A stretch of DNA of 64,000 nucleotides, taken from NCBI RefSeq assembly GCF_019449275.2, contig NZ_JAHZQZ020000014.1, forward strand, positions 310,001 to 374,000, given 5' to 3'. The notes below the pieces were generated by a model that was not told the DNA's origin, searched no databases, and saw only the letters and a list, made by a program, of their open reading frames with translations. Below are positions 58,127 to 64,000 of this stretch, piece by piece (position 1 is the first letter of the stretch; each line of letters opens with the position of its first letter). This DNA comes from Microbacterium sp. HD4P20. Lineage in GTDB: Bacteria; Actinomycetota; Actinomycetes; Actinomycetales; Microbacteriaceae. The position numbers were made by a program, and so were the translations under genes.

Positions 58127-59398
58127 ATGGATCAAGGAAACACCGCATTCATCCTGATATGCGCAGCGCTCGTCCTGTTGATGACGCCAGGACTCGCGTT
58201 CTTCTACGGCGGACTCGTCAAGGCCAAGAGCGTCATCAGCATGATGATGCTCAGCTTCGGTGCACTCGGGCTCATCGGCGTGCTCTGGGTGCTCTACGGC
58301 TACGCGATCGCGTTCCCGTCGACGGCAGAGGGCACGATCCAGGCGCCCTGGGCGATCGACTTCAACGAGCTCGGGCTCACGAGCCTGCTCGACGCCGGTG
58401 AGGGCGCCTACCCGCCACTCGCGTTCGTCGCCTTCCAGGCAACCTTCGCGATCCTGACGGTCGCCCTCGTCTCCGGCGCCATCGCCGACCGTGCCAAGTT
58501 CGGCTCGTGGATGATCTTCGCGCTGCTGTGGGCCACCATCGTCTACTTCCCGGTCGCCAGCTGGGTCTTCAACTTCGGCCTCGCCGAGGACGGCAGCTTC
58601 GCGTACGGCGGGTGGATCACGATGGGTCTGCAGGAGTGGTTCGGTGCCGGCGCGATCGACTTCGCCGGCGGAACCGCGGTCCACATCAACGCCGGTGCGG
58701 CAGCTCTGGCCCTCGCGCTCGTCCTGGGCAAGCGCCTCGGCTTCCAGAAGGGCGTGCACGTCCCGCACAACCCGCCGTTCGTCCTGCTGGGCGCCGGCCT
58801 GCTGTGGTTCGGATGGTTCGGCTTCAACGCCGGCTCCGAGCTCGCCGCCGACGGCGTCGCCGCGCTCGCCTTCGTCAACACGATCGCCGCTCCCGCGGCC
58901 GCGCTGCTGGCGTGGCTGGTCGTCGAGAAGTTCAAGGACGGCAAGCCCACCTCGGTGGGCGCGGCATCGGGCGCTGTGGCGGGTCTCGTCGCGATCACCC
59001 CCGCCTGCGCGTCGGTCACGCCGTTCTGGGCCATCGTGCTCGGCTTCATCGCCGGCGCTGTGTGCGCCCTGGCGATCGAGCTCAAGTACAAGTGGGGCTT
59101 CGACGACTCGCTCGACGTGGTGGGCATCCACCTGGTGGGCGGTCTCATCGGAACGCTGTACATCGGGTTCTTCGCCACCGACGTGGGCCTGTTCATGGGT
59201 GGCGGCGCCACGCAGCTCCTCGTCCAGGCGATCGCCGCGTTCGCGGTCATGATCTACTCTTTCGTGCTCGCTTATGTCATCGGCCTCGCGATTGAGAAGA
59301 CGATCGGCTTCCGCGTCAAGAACGAGGACGAGGTCGCCGGTATCGACACCGTCGTCCACGGCGAGGAAGGCTACGTGCTCGAGGGCACGCGCGCCTGA
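58127..59398 (+). CDS. amtB: Ammonium transporter
   Basis: 423 residues with eleven predicted membrane helices, the Amt/Rh channel fold. Seen: FILICAALVLLMTPGLAFFYGGLV, the conserved histidine pair in AGGTAVHINAGAAAL and DVVGIHLVGGLIG, and GWFGFNAGSEL. The C-terminal tail (FRVKNEDEVAGIDTVVHGEEGY) resembles the PII-binding cytoplasmic tail. The usual partners glnK and glnD do not follow; a terminator and a PemK-like gene do. Regulation is probably through the GlnR-type box upstream. Confidence 0.95.
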   Translation: MDQGNTAFILICAALVLLMTPGLAFFYGGLVKAKSVISMMMLSFGALGLIGVLWVLYGYAIAFPSTAEGTIQAPWAIDFNELGLTSLLDAGEGAYPPLAFVAFQATFAILTVALVSGAIADRAKFGSWMIFALLWATIVYFPVASWVFNFGLAEDGSFAYGGWITMGLQEWFGAGAIDFAGGTAVHINAGAAALALALVLGKRLGFQKGVHVPHNPPFVLLGAGLLWFGWFGFNAGSELAADGVAALAFVNTIAAPAAALLAWLVVEKFKDGKPTSVGAASGAVAGLVAITPACASVTPFWAIVLGFIAGAVCALAIELKYKWGFDDSLDVVGIHLVGGLIGTLYIGFFATDVGLFMGGGATQLLVQAIAAFAVMIYSFVLAYVIGLAIEKTIGFRVKNEDEVAGIDTVVHGEEGYVLEGTRA

Positions 59399-59417
59399 GT
59401 CGAGGATCCCCCCGGGT

Positions 59418-59451
59418 GGAGGGGCGTCGCGGGAGACCGCGGCGCCCCTCC
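59418..59451 (+). terminator. Terminator after amtB
   Basis: A stem of 9 plus 5 bp with a single mismatch (59418-59432 with 59437-59451) and loop GAGA. Confidence 0.7.
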
Positions 59452-59455
59452 GCGC

Positions 59456-59461
59456 TATCGT
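59456..59461 (+). promoter_or_regulatory. -10 element of the PemK-like gene (leaderless)
   Basis: TATCGT, 6 nt, then ATG at 59468. Confidence 0.5.
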
Positions 59462-59467
59462 GCCGGT

Positions 59468-59971
59468 ATGACTGCGCGCCCCGGCATCCTCAGCCGTATC
59501 AAGCGGTTCTTGACCGCGACGACGCAGACGGATCCCCCGACGCGGGCGGCGTCGGGATCGACCGCCACCGTCGAGGTCGCACCACCCGCAGCAGAGGCTC
59601 TGCGCATCGGGTACACGCCCGATCGCGACGGCGAACCCGACGCGGGCGAGATCGTGTGGACGTGGGTCCCGTACGACGAAGCGGACGGCAGAGGCAAGGA
59701 CCGGCCCGTGCTGGTGATCGCCCGACAGGACACGGACCGCGTGTATGCCGTGCGCCTGACGAGCAAGGCGCACGACGGAGACCGCGACTACCTCGCGATC
59801 GGGATGGGCGACTGGGATCCACGCGGACGCCCATCGTGGGTGGACGTGGAGCAGATCTTCAGTGTCCATCGAGCAGGCATGCGTCGTGAGGCGTCCGCTC
59901 TGGATATCGAGCGGTTCGTCCGCGTCGCGGACGCGCTGCACCGCCGGTACGGGTGGGATGTCGGCAACTGA
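59468..59971 (+). CDS. PemK/MazF-like protein, orphan
   Basis: 167 residues. After a ~55-residue basic and Thr/Ala-rich extension, the SH3-like MazF fold begins with GEIVWTWVPYDEADGRGKDRPVLVIARQD, in which the family's basic residues appear, and ends with SWVDVEQIFSVHRAGMRREAS. MazF proteins are mRNA interferases. No antitoxin gene of 60-100 codons lies on either side, and the N-terminal extension is unusual for a toxin, so this may have another role. It is followed at 7 bp by the AraC-type gene. Confidence 0.7.
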   Translation: MTARPGILSRIKRFLTATTQTDPPTRAASGSTATVEVAPPAAEALRIGYTPDRDGEPDAGEIVWTWVPYDEADGRGKDRPVLVIARQDTDRVYAVRLTSKAHDGDRDYLAIGMGDWDPRGRPSWVDVEQIFSVHRAGMRREASALDIERFVRVADALHRRYGWDVGN

Positions 59972-59978
59972 CGGGGTG

Positions 59979-60701
59979 ATGATGCCGATCGAGAGTGAAG
60001 ACCGGGAAGCCGATTCGCCGTACGTAGCGCGTGTGTGGCGTGGGCGCACGTCGGGCGCCGGCGTCATGAACTCGGTGTCGACCTCGACATGGGAGCTCGT
60101 CTTCTGGCAGGACGGCGGCGTGATCCGCGCCGCCGCGCGCGGGCCTGAGACCCGACCCACCGAGGTCCGTATCGACGGCGAGTCCGAGTCCATCGGAATC
60201 ACCTTCTCCCACGGCACGACCATGCCGCACCTGCCTTCCCGCCGCCTCATCGACTCGGACGCCGAAAGCCCGCACGTCGATGGACGCAGATTCGTGCTGC
60301 GTGGCGAGGAATGGGAGATACCCGGTTTCGACGACGCAGAGCATTTCGTGCAGAAGCTGGTGCGCGCAGGGGTGCTCACGCGCGATCCGCTCGTGGACGA
60401 CGTCGTATGGGGCGGCATGGCGCGCGTCGGAACACGGTCGGTGCAGCGACGCGTCGCGGCGGCCACGGGACTGACGGCGGGAGCCATCAGGCAGATCGAG
60501 CGCGCGAGACAGGCGGCGGTTCTGCTCGGCGAAGGGTTGCCCATCGCGCGGGTGGTGCACGAGCTGGGGTTCTACGACCAGCCACACCTCGCGCGATCGC
60601 TCCAGCGGTTCATCGGGCGTTCGGCCACTGAGCTGCGGCAGCCTGGGGCGGGTGATGCGCTGTCGCTTCTATACAGGACCGACATGGACCATCCTTCGTA
60701 G
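59979..60701 (+). CDS. AraC/XylS-type transcriptional regulator
   Basis: 240 residues. The C-terminal ~85 residues are an AraC-like DNA-binding domain: LTAGAIRQIERARQAAVLL, then PIARVVHELGFYDQPHLARS and LQRFIGRSATEL. The N-terminal domain (STSTWELVFWQDGGVIRAA) resembles the beta-barrel sensor of this family. The start is ATG at 59979 or 59982, 7-10 bp after the PemK-like stop. An alpha/beta hydrolase gene of the kind often paired with such regulators follows in degraded form, so the regulator may have lost its target. Confidence 0.78.
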   Translation: MMPIESEDREADSPYVARVWRGRTSGAGVMNSVSTSTWELVFWQDGGVIRAAARGPETRPTEVRIDGESESIGITFSHGTTMPHLPSRRLIDSDAESPHVDGRRFVLRGEEWEIPGFDDAEHFVQKLVRAGVLTRDPLVDDVVWGGMARVGTRSVQRRVAAATGLTAGAIRQIERARQAAVLLGEGLPIARVVHELGFYDQPHLARSLQRFIGRSATELRQPGAGDALSLLYRTDMDHPS

Positions 60702-60722
60702 CGTGAGGCATCGCGGCAGTCA

Positions 60723-60993
60723 GCCGGCGCAACAGCTCACCGTGCCACCACGCCGGAGAACGCAGCGACCGCTCAGCTGCTCGCGGATGAGGTCCGTCTG
60801 ATCAACTACGACCGTCGCGGCAGGGGCCGGGGTGACGCACGGCGACGCCACGTGGCCCCGCCTCGCCGTGGGTGCGCGAGCGGTCGCCGACATCCTGCCC
60901 ACCGCGTCGCTGGGTGCGGTGCCGGGGGAGAACCACAGCACGACGGCCGACGTGCTCGCCGACGCGCATGGAACCTTCGTGAGGGAAAGCTGA
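60723..60993 (+). pseudogene. Alpha/beta hydrolase remnant
   Basis: The N-terminal part of the reading (AGATAHRATTPENAATAQLL then INYDRRGRG, from 60723) and the C-terminal part (HGDATWPRLAVGARAVADIL then PGENHSTTADVL, ending at a TGA at 60991-60993) are typical of small actinobacterial alpha/beta hydrolases. They are in different frames and are joined near 60835, with the lid, the nucleophile elbow (GxSxG) and the first ~20 residues missing. This is an internal deletion with frameshift; the gene is dead. Confidence 0.7.
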
Positions 60994-61015
60994 CATGGGT
61001 GAGGAGGACTGGTGG

Positions 61016-61088
61016 TGGGCGATACCAGACTCGAACTGATGACCTCTTCCGTGTGAAGGAAGCGCGCTACCAACTGCGCCAATCGCCC
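61016..61088 (-). tRNA. tRNA-Val (anticodon CAC)
   Basis: A 73-nt cloverleaf on the minus strand. The acceptor GGGCGAT pairs with ATCGCCC, the anticodon stem CTTCC/GGAAG carries loop TTCACAC, the T loop is TTCGAGT and the discriminator is A. It faces away from the other three tRNAs. Confidence 0.93.
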
Positions 61089-61178
61089 GTTCCCCGAGGG
61101 GGACGAGTAACGATCCTACCGGATGCTCGCGTGCCGCTCGCACCACTGCGATGTGACACGCGCGACCGCCGCTCGGTT

Positions 61179-61206
61179 TTGCAGGACCGCGAGGATCGGC
61201 TAAAGT
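61179..61206 (+). promoter_or_regulatory. Promoter of the Gly-Cys-Val tRNA operon
   Basis: -35 TTGCAG, 16-bp spacer, -10 TAAAGT, about 36 bp before the first tRNA. Confidence 0.6.
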
Positions 61207-61242
61207 CATTCAAGTGCCCGGGTGCGAATCCGGGAGCGAAAT

Positions 61243-61315
61243 GCGGATGTAGCGCAGTTGGTAGCGCATCACCTTGCCAAGGTGAGGGTCGCGAGTTCGA
61301 GTCTCGTCATCCGCT
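61243..61315 (+). tRNA. tRNA-Gly (anticodon GCC)
   Basis: 73 nt. The acceptor GCGGATG pairs with CATCCGC, the anticodon loop is TTGCCAA, the T loop is TTCGAGT and the discriminator is T. Confidence 0.95.
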
Positions 61316-61368
61316 CGAGTGCAGAGGTCCCTCCCTGGGATCGAGGCACGTGGGGTCAAACCACACGC

Positions 61369-61439
61369 GGTGGCGTGGCCGAGCGGCTAGGCACCGGCCT
61401 GCAAAGCCGTTTACACGGGTTCGAATCCCGTCGCCACCT
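61369..61439 (+). tRNA. tRNA-Cys (anticodon GCA)
   Basis: 71 nt. The acceptor GGTGGCG pairs with CGCCACC, the anticodon loop is CTGCAAA, the T arm is GGGTTCGAATCCC and the discriminator is T. Confidence 0.95.
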
Positions 61440-61467
61440 CGCCTGCACAACTGAATAGCCCGAACGG

Positions 61468-61539
61468 GCGCGATTGGCGCAGCGGTAGCGCGCTTCCCTG
61501 ACACGGAAGAGGTCACTGGTTCGATCCCAGTATCGCGCA
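61468..61539 (+). tRNA. tRNA-Val (anticodon GAC)
   Basis: 72 nt. The acceptor GCGCGAT pairs with ATCGCGC, the anticodon stem CTTCC/GGAAG carries loop CTGACAC, the T loop is TTCGATC and the discriminator is A. It is the last gene of the tRNA operon and a possible insertion site for mobile DNA. Confidence 0.95.
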
Positions 61540-61544
61540 CACTG

Positions 61545-61573
61545 AAACCCCCGGAGACCCCGGGGGTTTATTT
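61545..61573 (+). terminator. Terminator of the tRNA operon
   Basis: A 10-bp stem (61545-61554 with 61560-61569) closed by a short loop and followed by the T-rich stretch TTTATTT. Confidence 0.85.
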
Positions 61574-62088
61574 GTGCTTTGCGTGAGTTCCGTGCAACAG
61601 ACGTGCAAGACGCGATCAGCAGGGACCGCCTCGGCGAACCGTCGCCCTCGGGGGCTGGGCCCCTGCAAAATGGCGACGCCGGCGTGCGCTGGGCAACTGT
61701 AATCGGGGGTGCAGGCGTTGGCGGAGGCCGCCGTGCGGCACGGGTGCGTGATCTACCAGCCAAGGATCCTGCGTACGAAGGCCCAGATTGCAACGAACAC
61801 GTCAAACCCCCCACCATTTCCGTTGGACTTCCGATGATCCGGCACGGACGACCCGCAATACAAGACCGCCGTTCACTCGAGGCTTGCCGACCATGCCCCC
61901 TCAATTCGAGGTCGTCATGCCAATGGATCTTGTCGGCGACCGAAGCGACGCGGCTCGCGCGCCGGTCGAGATTGGAGCAACAGTGAGCTACGTCGACCGC
62001 TTGGGCAACTCGCACACTGATGGCTTCGCGCTCGACCTGGACGATCTCAAGGGCACGCTGAACCTCGATACCCCGGCGCACCACGAGT
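61574..62088. other. About 0.5 kb without a convincing gene, possibly decayed
   Basis: No frame here has the codon pattern of the neighbouring genes. One short piece on the plus strand, around 61893-62075 (MPPQFEVVMPMDLVGDRSD, and later YVDRLGNSHTDGFALDLDD), looks like the tail of a protein, but it has no family I recognise and no clear stop before the next hairpin. Local G+C appears lower than in the flanks. Its place directly after a tRNA 3' end suits the remains of an inserted element; no integrase and no repeat of the tRNA end were found in this stretch. Confidence 0.4.
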
Positions 62089-62108
62089 ACCCGCGGAATT
62101 CCGCGGGT
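62089..62108. terminator. Perfect 20-bp palindrome, likely terminator of the flavoprotein gene
   Basis: ACCCGCGGAA followed directly by its reverse complement. It begins 3 bp beyond the stop of the minus-strand flavoprotein gene. Confidence 0.55.
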
Positions 62109-62111
62109 CTT

Positions 62112-63333
62112 CTACCTTCTCGAATTGCTCGACGGACGGACGTGCTCGGGACGGATGCCGAGCCCGATCAGGCGCGCGATGAGACGCCGCACGACAGGCG
62201 ACGCGAACCGCAACGCGGTAACGACCCCACGCGGCAGGAAGCGCCCTGAAGCCGTCCGTCGGGTGATGCCGGCATGGGCTGCGCGTTGAATCCGCTGCAT
62301 GATGCGCACTGGCGCCGCGCGGCGACGCTGTACGCGGTGCAGGGTGGCAGAGGAGACACCGCCGCGGCGTAGCTCGTCAGTGATCGCGTTCGCGAGGGCG
62401 ACCGCATCCTGGATCGCGTAGTTCACGCCCACACCTCCGACGGGCGACATCGCGTGCGCGGCGTCCCCGATCGCGATGAAGCCATCGCGGTGCCAGCGGT
62501 CGAGACGGTCAAGACGCACGGCGAGCAGCTTCACCTGGTCCCAGTCGGTGAGGGCGCCTACGACAGGCGTCAGGACAGGGGCGATCTCGGCGATCGAGGC
62601 TCGCAGCGCCGCGAGGCCCGCAGAATGGAGGTCATCGAACCCGCCTTTGCGGATGACCATTCCCGCCTGGTAGTACTCCCCGCGGTCGATCGTCAGGACC
62701 ATCCCCTTCGCCGACAAGTACGCGAGCGTCGGGGGAGGGGCGTCGGGGGGGTTTCGGCAGGTGGAACCAGAGGATGTCGATGGGCACACCGAACCCGCGC
62801 GGGGTCAGATCCGCGGCCTCGCGCACGACGGAGTGCCGTCCGTCGGCCGCCACGCTGAGCGGTGCGAGGTATTCCACGTCGCCGTCGGGTCCGGCGGCGC
62901 GGACGCCCCGGATCCTGCCGTCGTCGATCACGACCCCGGTCGCCTCCGTTTGCATGCGCACCTCGAAACCGGGGTAGGCACGCCCCTCCTCGACGAGGAA
63001 GTTCAGCAGGTCCCATTGCGGTGCCAGCACGAGGAAGTCATTGGGTCGGGGGAGTGTGCGGAAATCGACCATCGTGATCCGCTCACCGTCGAAGACCGCA
63101 TCCAGCGTCGGGAGCCGGGTGACGGGGAGTTGCAGGAAGCGATCACGGATGCCGAGTTCGCCGAGCACCGTAAGCGTCGAGGGATGGATCGTGTCTCCCC
63201 GGAAGTCGCGGAGGAAGTCGGCGTGCTTCTCCAGCACGGTGACTCGCAATCCCGCGCGGGCGAGCAGGAACCCGAGCATGACCCCGGCCGGCCCGCCGCC
63301 GGCGATCACGCAGTCCCGTTCGACGGTCGTCAC
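62112..63333 (-). pseudogene. FAD-dependent monooxygenase, frameshifted in a run of seven C
   Basis: Two frames read as one ~400-residue flavoprotein. From GTG at 63333: VERDCVIAGGGPAGVMLGF (FAD fold) and RGDTIHPSTLTVLGELG. After the shift: MVLTIDRGEYYQAGMVIRKG, GFIAIGDAAHAMSPVGGVG (second FAD motif) and a basic C-terminus. The break is at a G7 run on the plus strand, 62745-62751: seven C give PPRRP, whereas six would continue PPDAPPPTLAYL in frame. It is a single-base change, so either a broken gene, a phase-variable tract or a sequencing error. The intact family hydroxylates aromatic or polyketide substrates. Confidence 0.75.
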
Positions 63334-63446
63334 AGCAGCGCCCGAATGCCGGTCATGCTCGAACTCTAGTGGCAGGGGGATCCCGCGGCCCGGGCAGCGG
63401 CACGAAAGCATGCAACGCGGTTATCGCTGACACAGACATCACCGGC

Positions 63447-63659
63447 TCAGCGCACCTGGCGCGCCGGGTACACGTTGCGGATATGGGTGGCGAAGAACCG
63501 GCCCACGCTGTCGGCGTGGACCAGAGCGCGGTGCACGGACGGCGGAACTGCGAAGTATTGGTAGACGTCGCCAGAGGTGAACTCGAGCTCGAGCAGCGCG
63601 GTGGCCGGGTCGTACCCGGCCGACGCGATCACCGTCGACTCCAGTCTCTGGCGCTTCAT
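63447..63659 (-). CDS. KTSC domain protein
   Basis: 70 residues, almost entirely one KTSC domain: MKRQRLESTVIASAGYDPAT, LLELEFTSGDVYQYFAVPP and VHRALVHADSVGRFFATHIR. In other bacteria this domain occurs alone or fused to lysyl-tRNA synthetase-like and other RNA-related proteins. Its function is unknown. It is divergent from the thrS leader. Confidence 0.8.
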   Translation of the reverse strand: MKRQRLESTVIASAGYDPATALLELEFTSGDVYQYFAVPPSVHRALVHADSVGRFFATHIRNVYPARQVR

Positions 63660-63698
63660 CGATCCGAGGCTACGCCTTCGAGGCAGGATGGACGGGAC

Positions 63699-63704
63699 TA
63701 CACT
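63699..63704 (+). promoter_or_regulatory. -10 element of the thrS leader transcript
   Basis: TACACT, 6 nt, then the ATG of the leader peptide at 63711; the transcript probably begins at that ATG. Confidence 0.55.
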
Positions 63705-63710
63705 CGTGGG

Positions 63711-63779
63711 ATGGAACTCGTCCGGTCGATCGCCGCTGTCACGCAGGCGACGACTGGTACGCGAACGCTCGGCGCCTGA
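63711..63779 (+). CDS. Threonine-rich leader peptide of thrS
   Basis: A 22-codon frame that starts with ATG right after the promoter and ends with TGA at 63777-63779, 68 bp before thrS. Five of the nine codons from position 11 to 19 are threonine (ACG, ACG, ACT, ACG, ACG), and the start reads MELVRSIAAV. Threonine-rich codons ahead of a threonyl-tRNA synthetase gene are the signature of control by ribosome stalling when charged tRNA-Thr is scarce. GC-rich alternative hairpins follow. Too short to be assessed by similarity; the call rests on position, promoter geometry and composition. Confidence 0.65.
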   Translation: MELVRSIAAVTQATTGTRTLGA

Positions 63780-63786
63780 GCGGGCG

Positions 63787-63803
63787 GGGCGCGGGGCGCG
63801 CCC
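63787..63803 (+). promoter_or_regulatory. Possible attenuator hairpin of thrS
   Basis: GGGCGCG-GGG-CGCGCCC is a perfect 7-bp stem just after the leader stop. Its left arm can instead pair with GCGCC at 63772-63776, giving two exclusive structures. There is no T tract, so the switch may act on translation or with Rho. Confidence 0.4.
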
Positions 63804-63847
63804 GAAGCTGAGTAGCCTTGATCCGAGCCACTTCCAGGAGAGTTTCC

Positions 63848-64000
63848 GTGTCTGACGCCGTGCCCTATCCCGCCGACGGGTTCGCCCTTTTTCCCGACCG
63901 TTCCGTGGTCGCCCTCCGTGTCAACGGAGAGCTGAAGGATCTCGCGACGCAGGTTCTCGAGACGGATGCCGTCGAGCCGGTCACGATCGACAGCCCGGAC
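63848..64000 (+). CDS. thrS: Threonyl-tRNA synthetase, 5' end only
   Basis: 51 codons are visible before the window ends, starting with GTG at 63848, seven bases after an AGGAG ribosome site. The N-terminus reads SDAVPYPADGFALFPDRSVV, then ALRVNGELKDLATQVLE and VEPVTIDSPD. It is recognised as the Microbacteriaceae ThrS start with its TGS-like N-terminal region. The catalytic core lies outside. ThrS charges tRNA-Thr; the threonine-rich leader upstream fits this assignment well. Confidence 0.8.
   Translation, partial: MSDAVPYPADGFALFPDRSVVALRVNGELKDLATQVLETDAVEPVTIDSPD

Noticed and set aside
61217..61234. Hairpin CCCGG...CCGGG with a TGCGAAT loop resembling a tRNA T arm, ahead of tRNA-Gly
   Set aside because: The loop is eight bases when the stem is fully paired, and no acceptor, D or anticodon arm is found around it; probably a leader hairpin or chance.
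61893..62249. Plus-strand frame across the stretch after the tRNAs and into the flavoprotein gene
   Set aside because: It runs through a perfect palindrome and then antisense to the flavoprotein; only its middle looks protein-like, so it is noted as a fragment, not a gene.

Overview
The window is high-GC actinobacterial chromosome, almost certainly from the family Microbacteriaceae and probably Microbacterium or a close relative. The signs are families largely confined to Actinobacteria (DUF3000, DUF3093, DUF3145, DUF3159, DUF3710, DUF4191, DUF4193, DUF7455, SepH), a polyphosphate glucokinase, a homodimeric-type pyruvate dehydrogenase E1 next to a FasR-type regulator and the fabD-fabH-acpP-fabF cluster, and many genes whose -10 hexamer lies only 6-8 nt before the start codon. 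Assignment rests on protein-family recognition by eye; no database was searched.

Layout. 1-2.4 kb: an incomplete DUF262 gene, a putative Fe(II)/2OG oxygenase behind an iron-box-like site, and a DUF3145 gene. 2.4-10.1 kb, minus strand: aceE, fasR-like, fabD, fabH, acpP, fabF, linking acetyl-CoA supply to fatty-acid synthesis. 10.2-13.2 kb: tRNA-Val(TAC), a zinc-ribbon protein, a PolA-like polymerase and RNase P RNA. 13.2-20.4 kb: ppgK, a small protein, then the nitrogen block glnA2, glnE and glnA (minus strand), with a GlnR-type box upstream of glnA. 20.4-28.6 kb: RDD and DUF4191 membrane proteins, pepA-lpd and a two-lipoyl-domain E2, and a PAC2 protein. 28.9-34 kb: sigA coupled to a CofE-like gene, an ATP-grasp gene divergent from a two-gene split alanine racemase, and DUF7455. 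34.2-41.5 kb: topoisomerase subunits B and A (convergent), a phosphodiesterase-like gene, sepH, DUF4193. 41.5-48.9 kb: DUF3093, dut-DUF3710-DUF3159, acnA, dxs. 48.9-57.9 kb: fatty-acid beta-oxidation pair, RNase D, DUF3000, a hydrolase, sufE with a sulfurtransferase, zapE. 58-60.7 kb: amtB behind a second GlnR-type box, an orphan PemK-like gene, an AraC-type regulator. 60.7-63.4 kb is the only visibly decayed or accessory stretch: a hydrolase remnant, four tRNAs, about 0.5 kb of apparently non-coding DNA and a frameshifted flavoprotein. 63.4-64 kb: a KTSC protein and the start of thrS behind a threonine-rich leader peptide.

The two most interesting signals are regulatory or mechanistic. First, two overlapping genes at 32.05-33.83 kb each look like an incomplete alanine racemase: one keeps the PLP lysine but has lost the catalytic tyrosine, and the other keeps the tyrosine but has glutamate in place of the lysine. 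This is the pattern expected of an obligate heterodimer with one composite active site. Second, thrS is preceded by a 22-codon open frame with five threonine codons in nine, starting directly at a promoter and followed by GC-rich hairpins, a candidate ribosome-mediated attenuator. The pair of GlnR-type boxes upstream of glnA and amtB ties the nitrogen-assimilation genes at the two ends of the window into one probable regulon.
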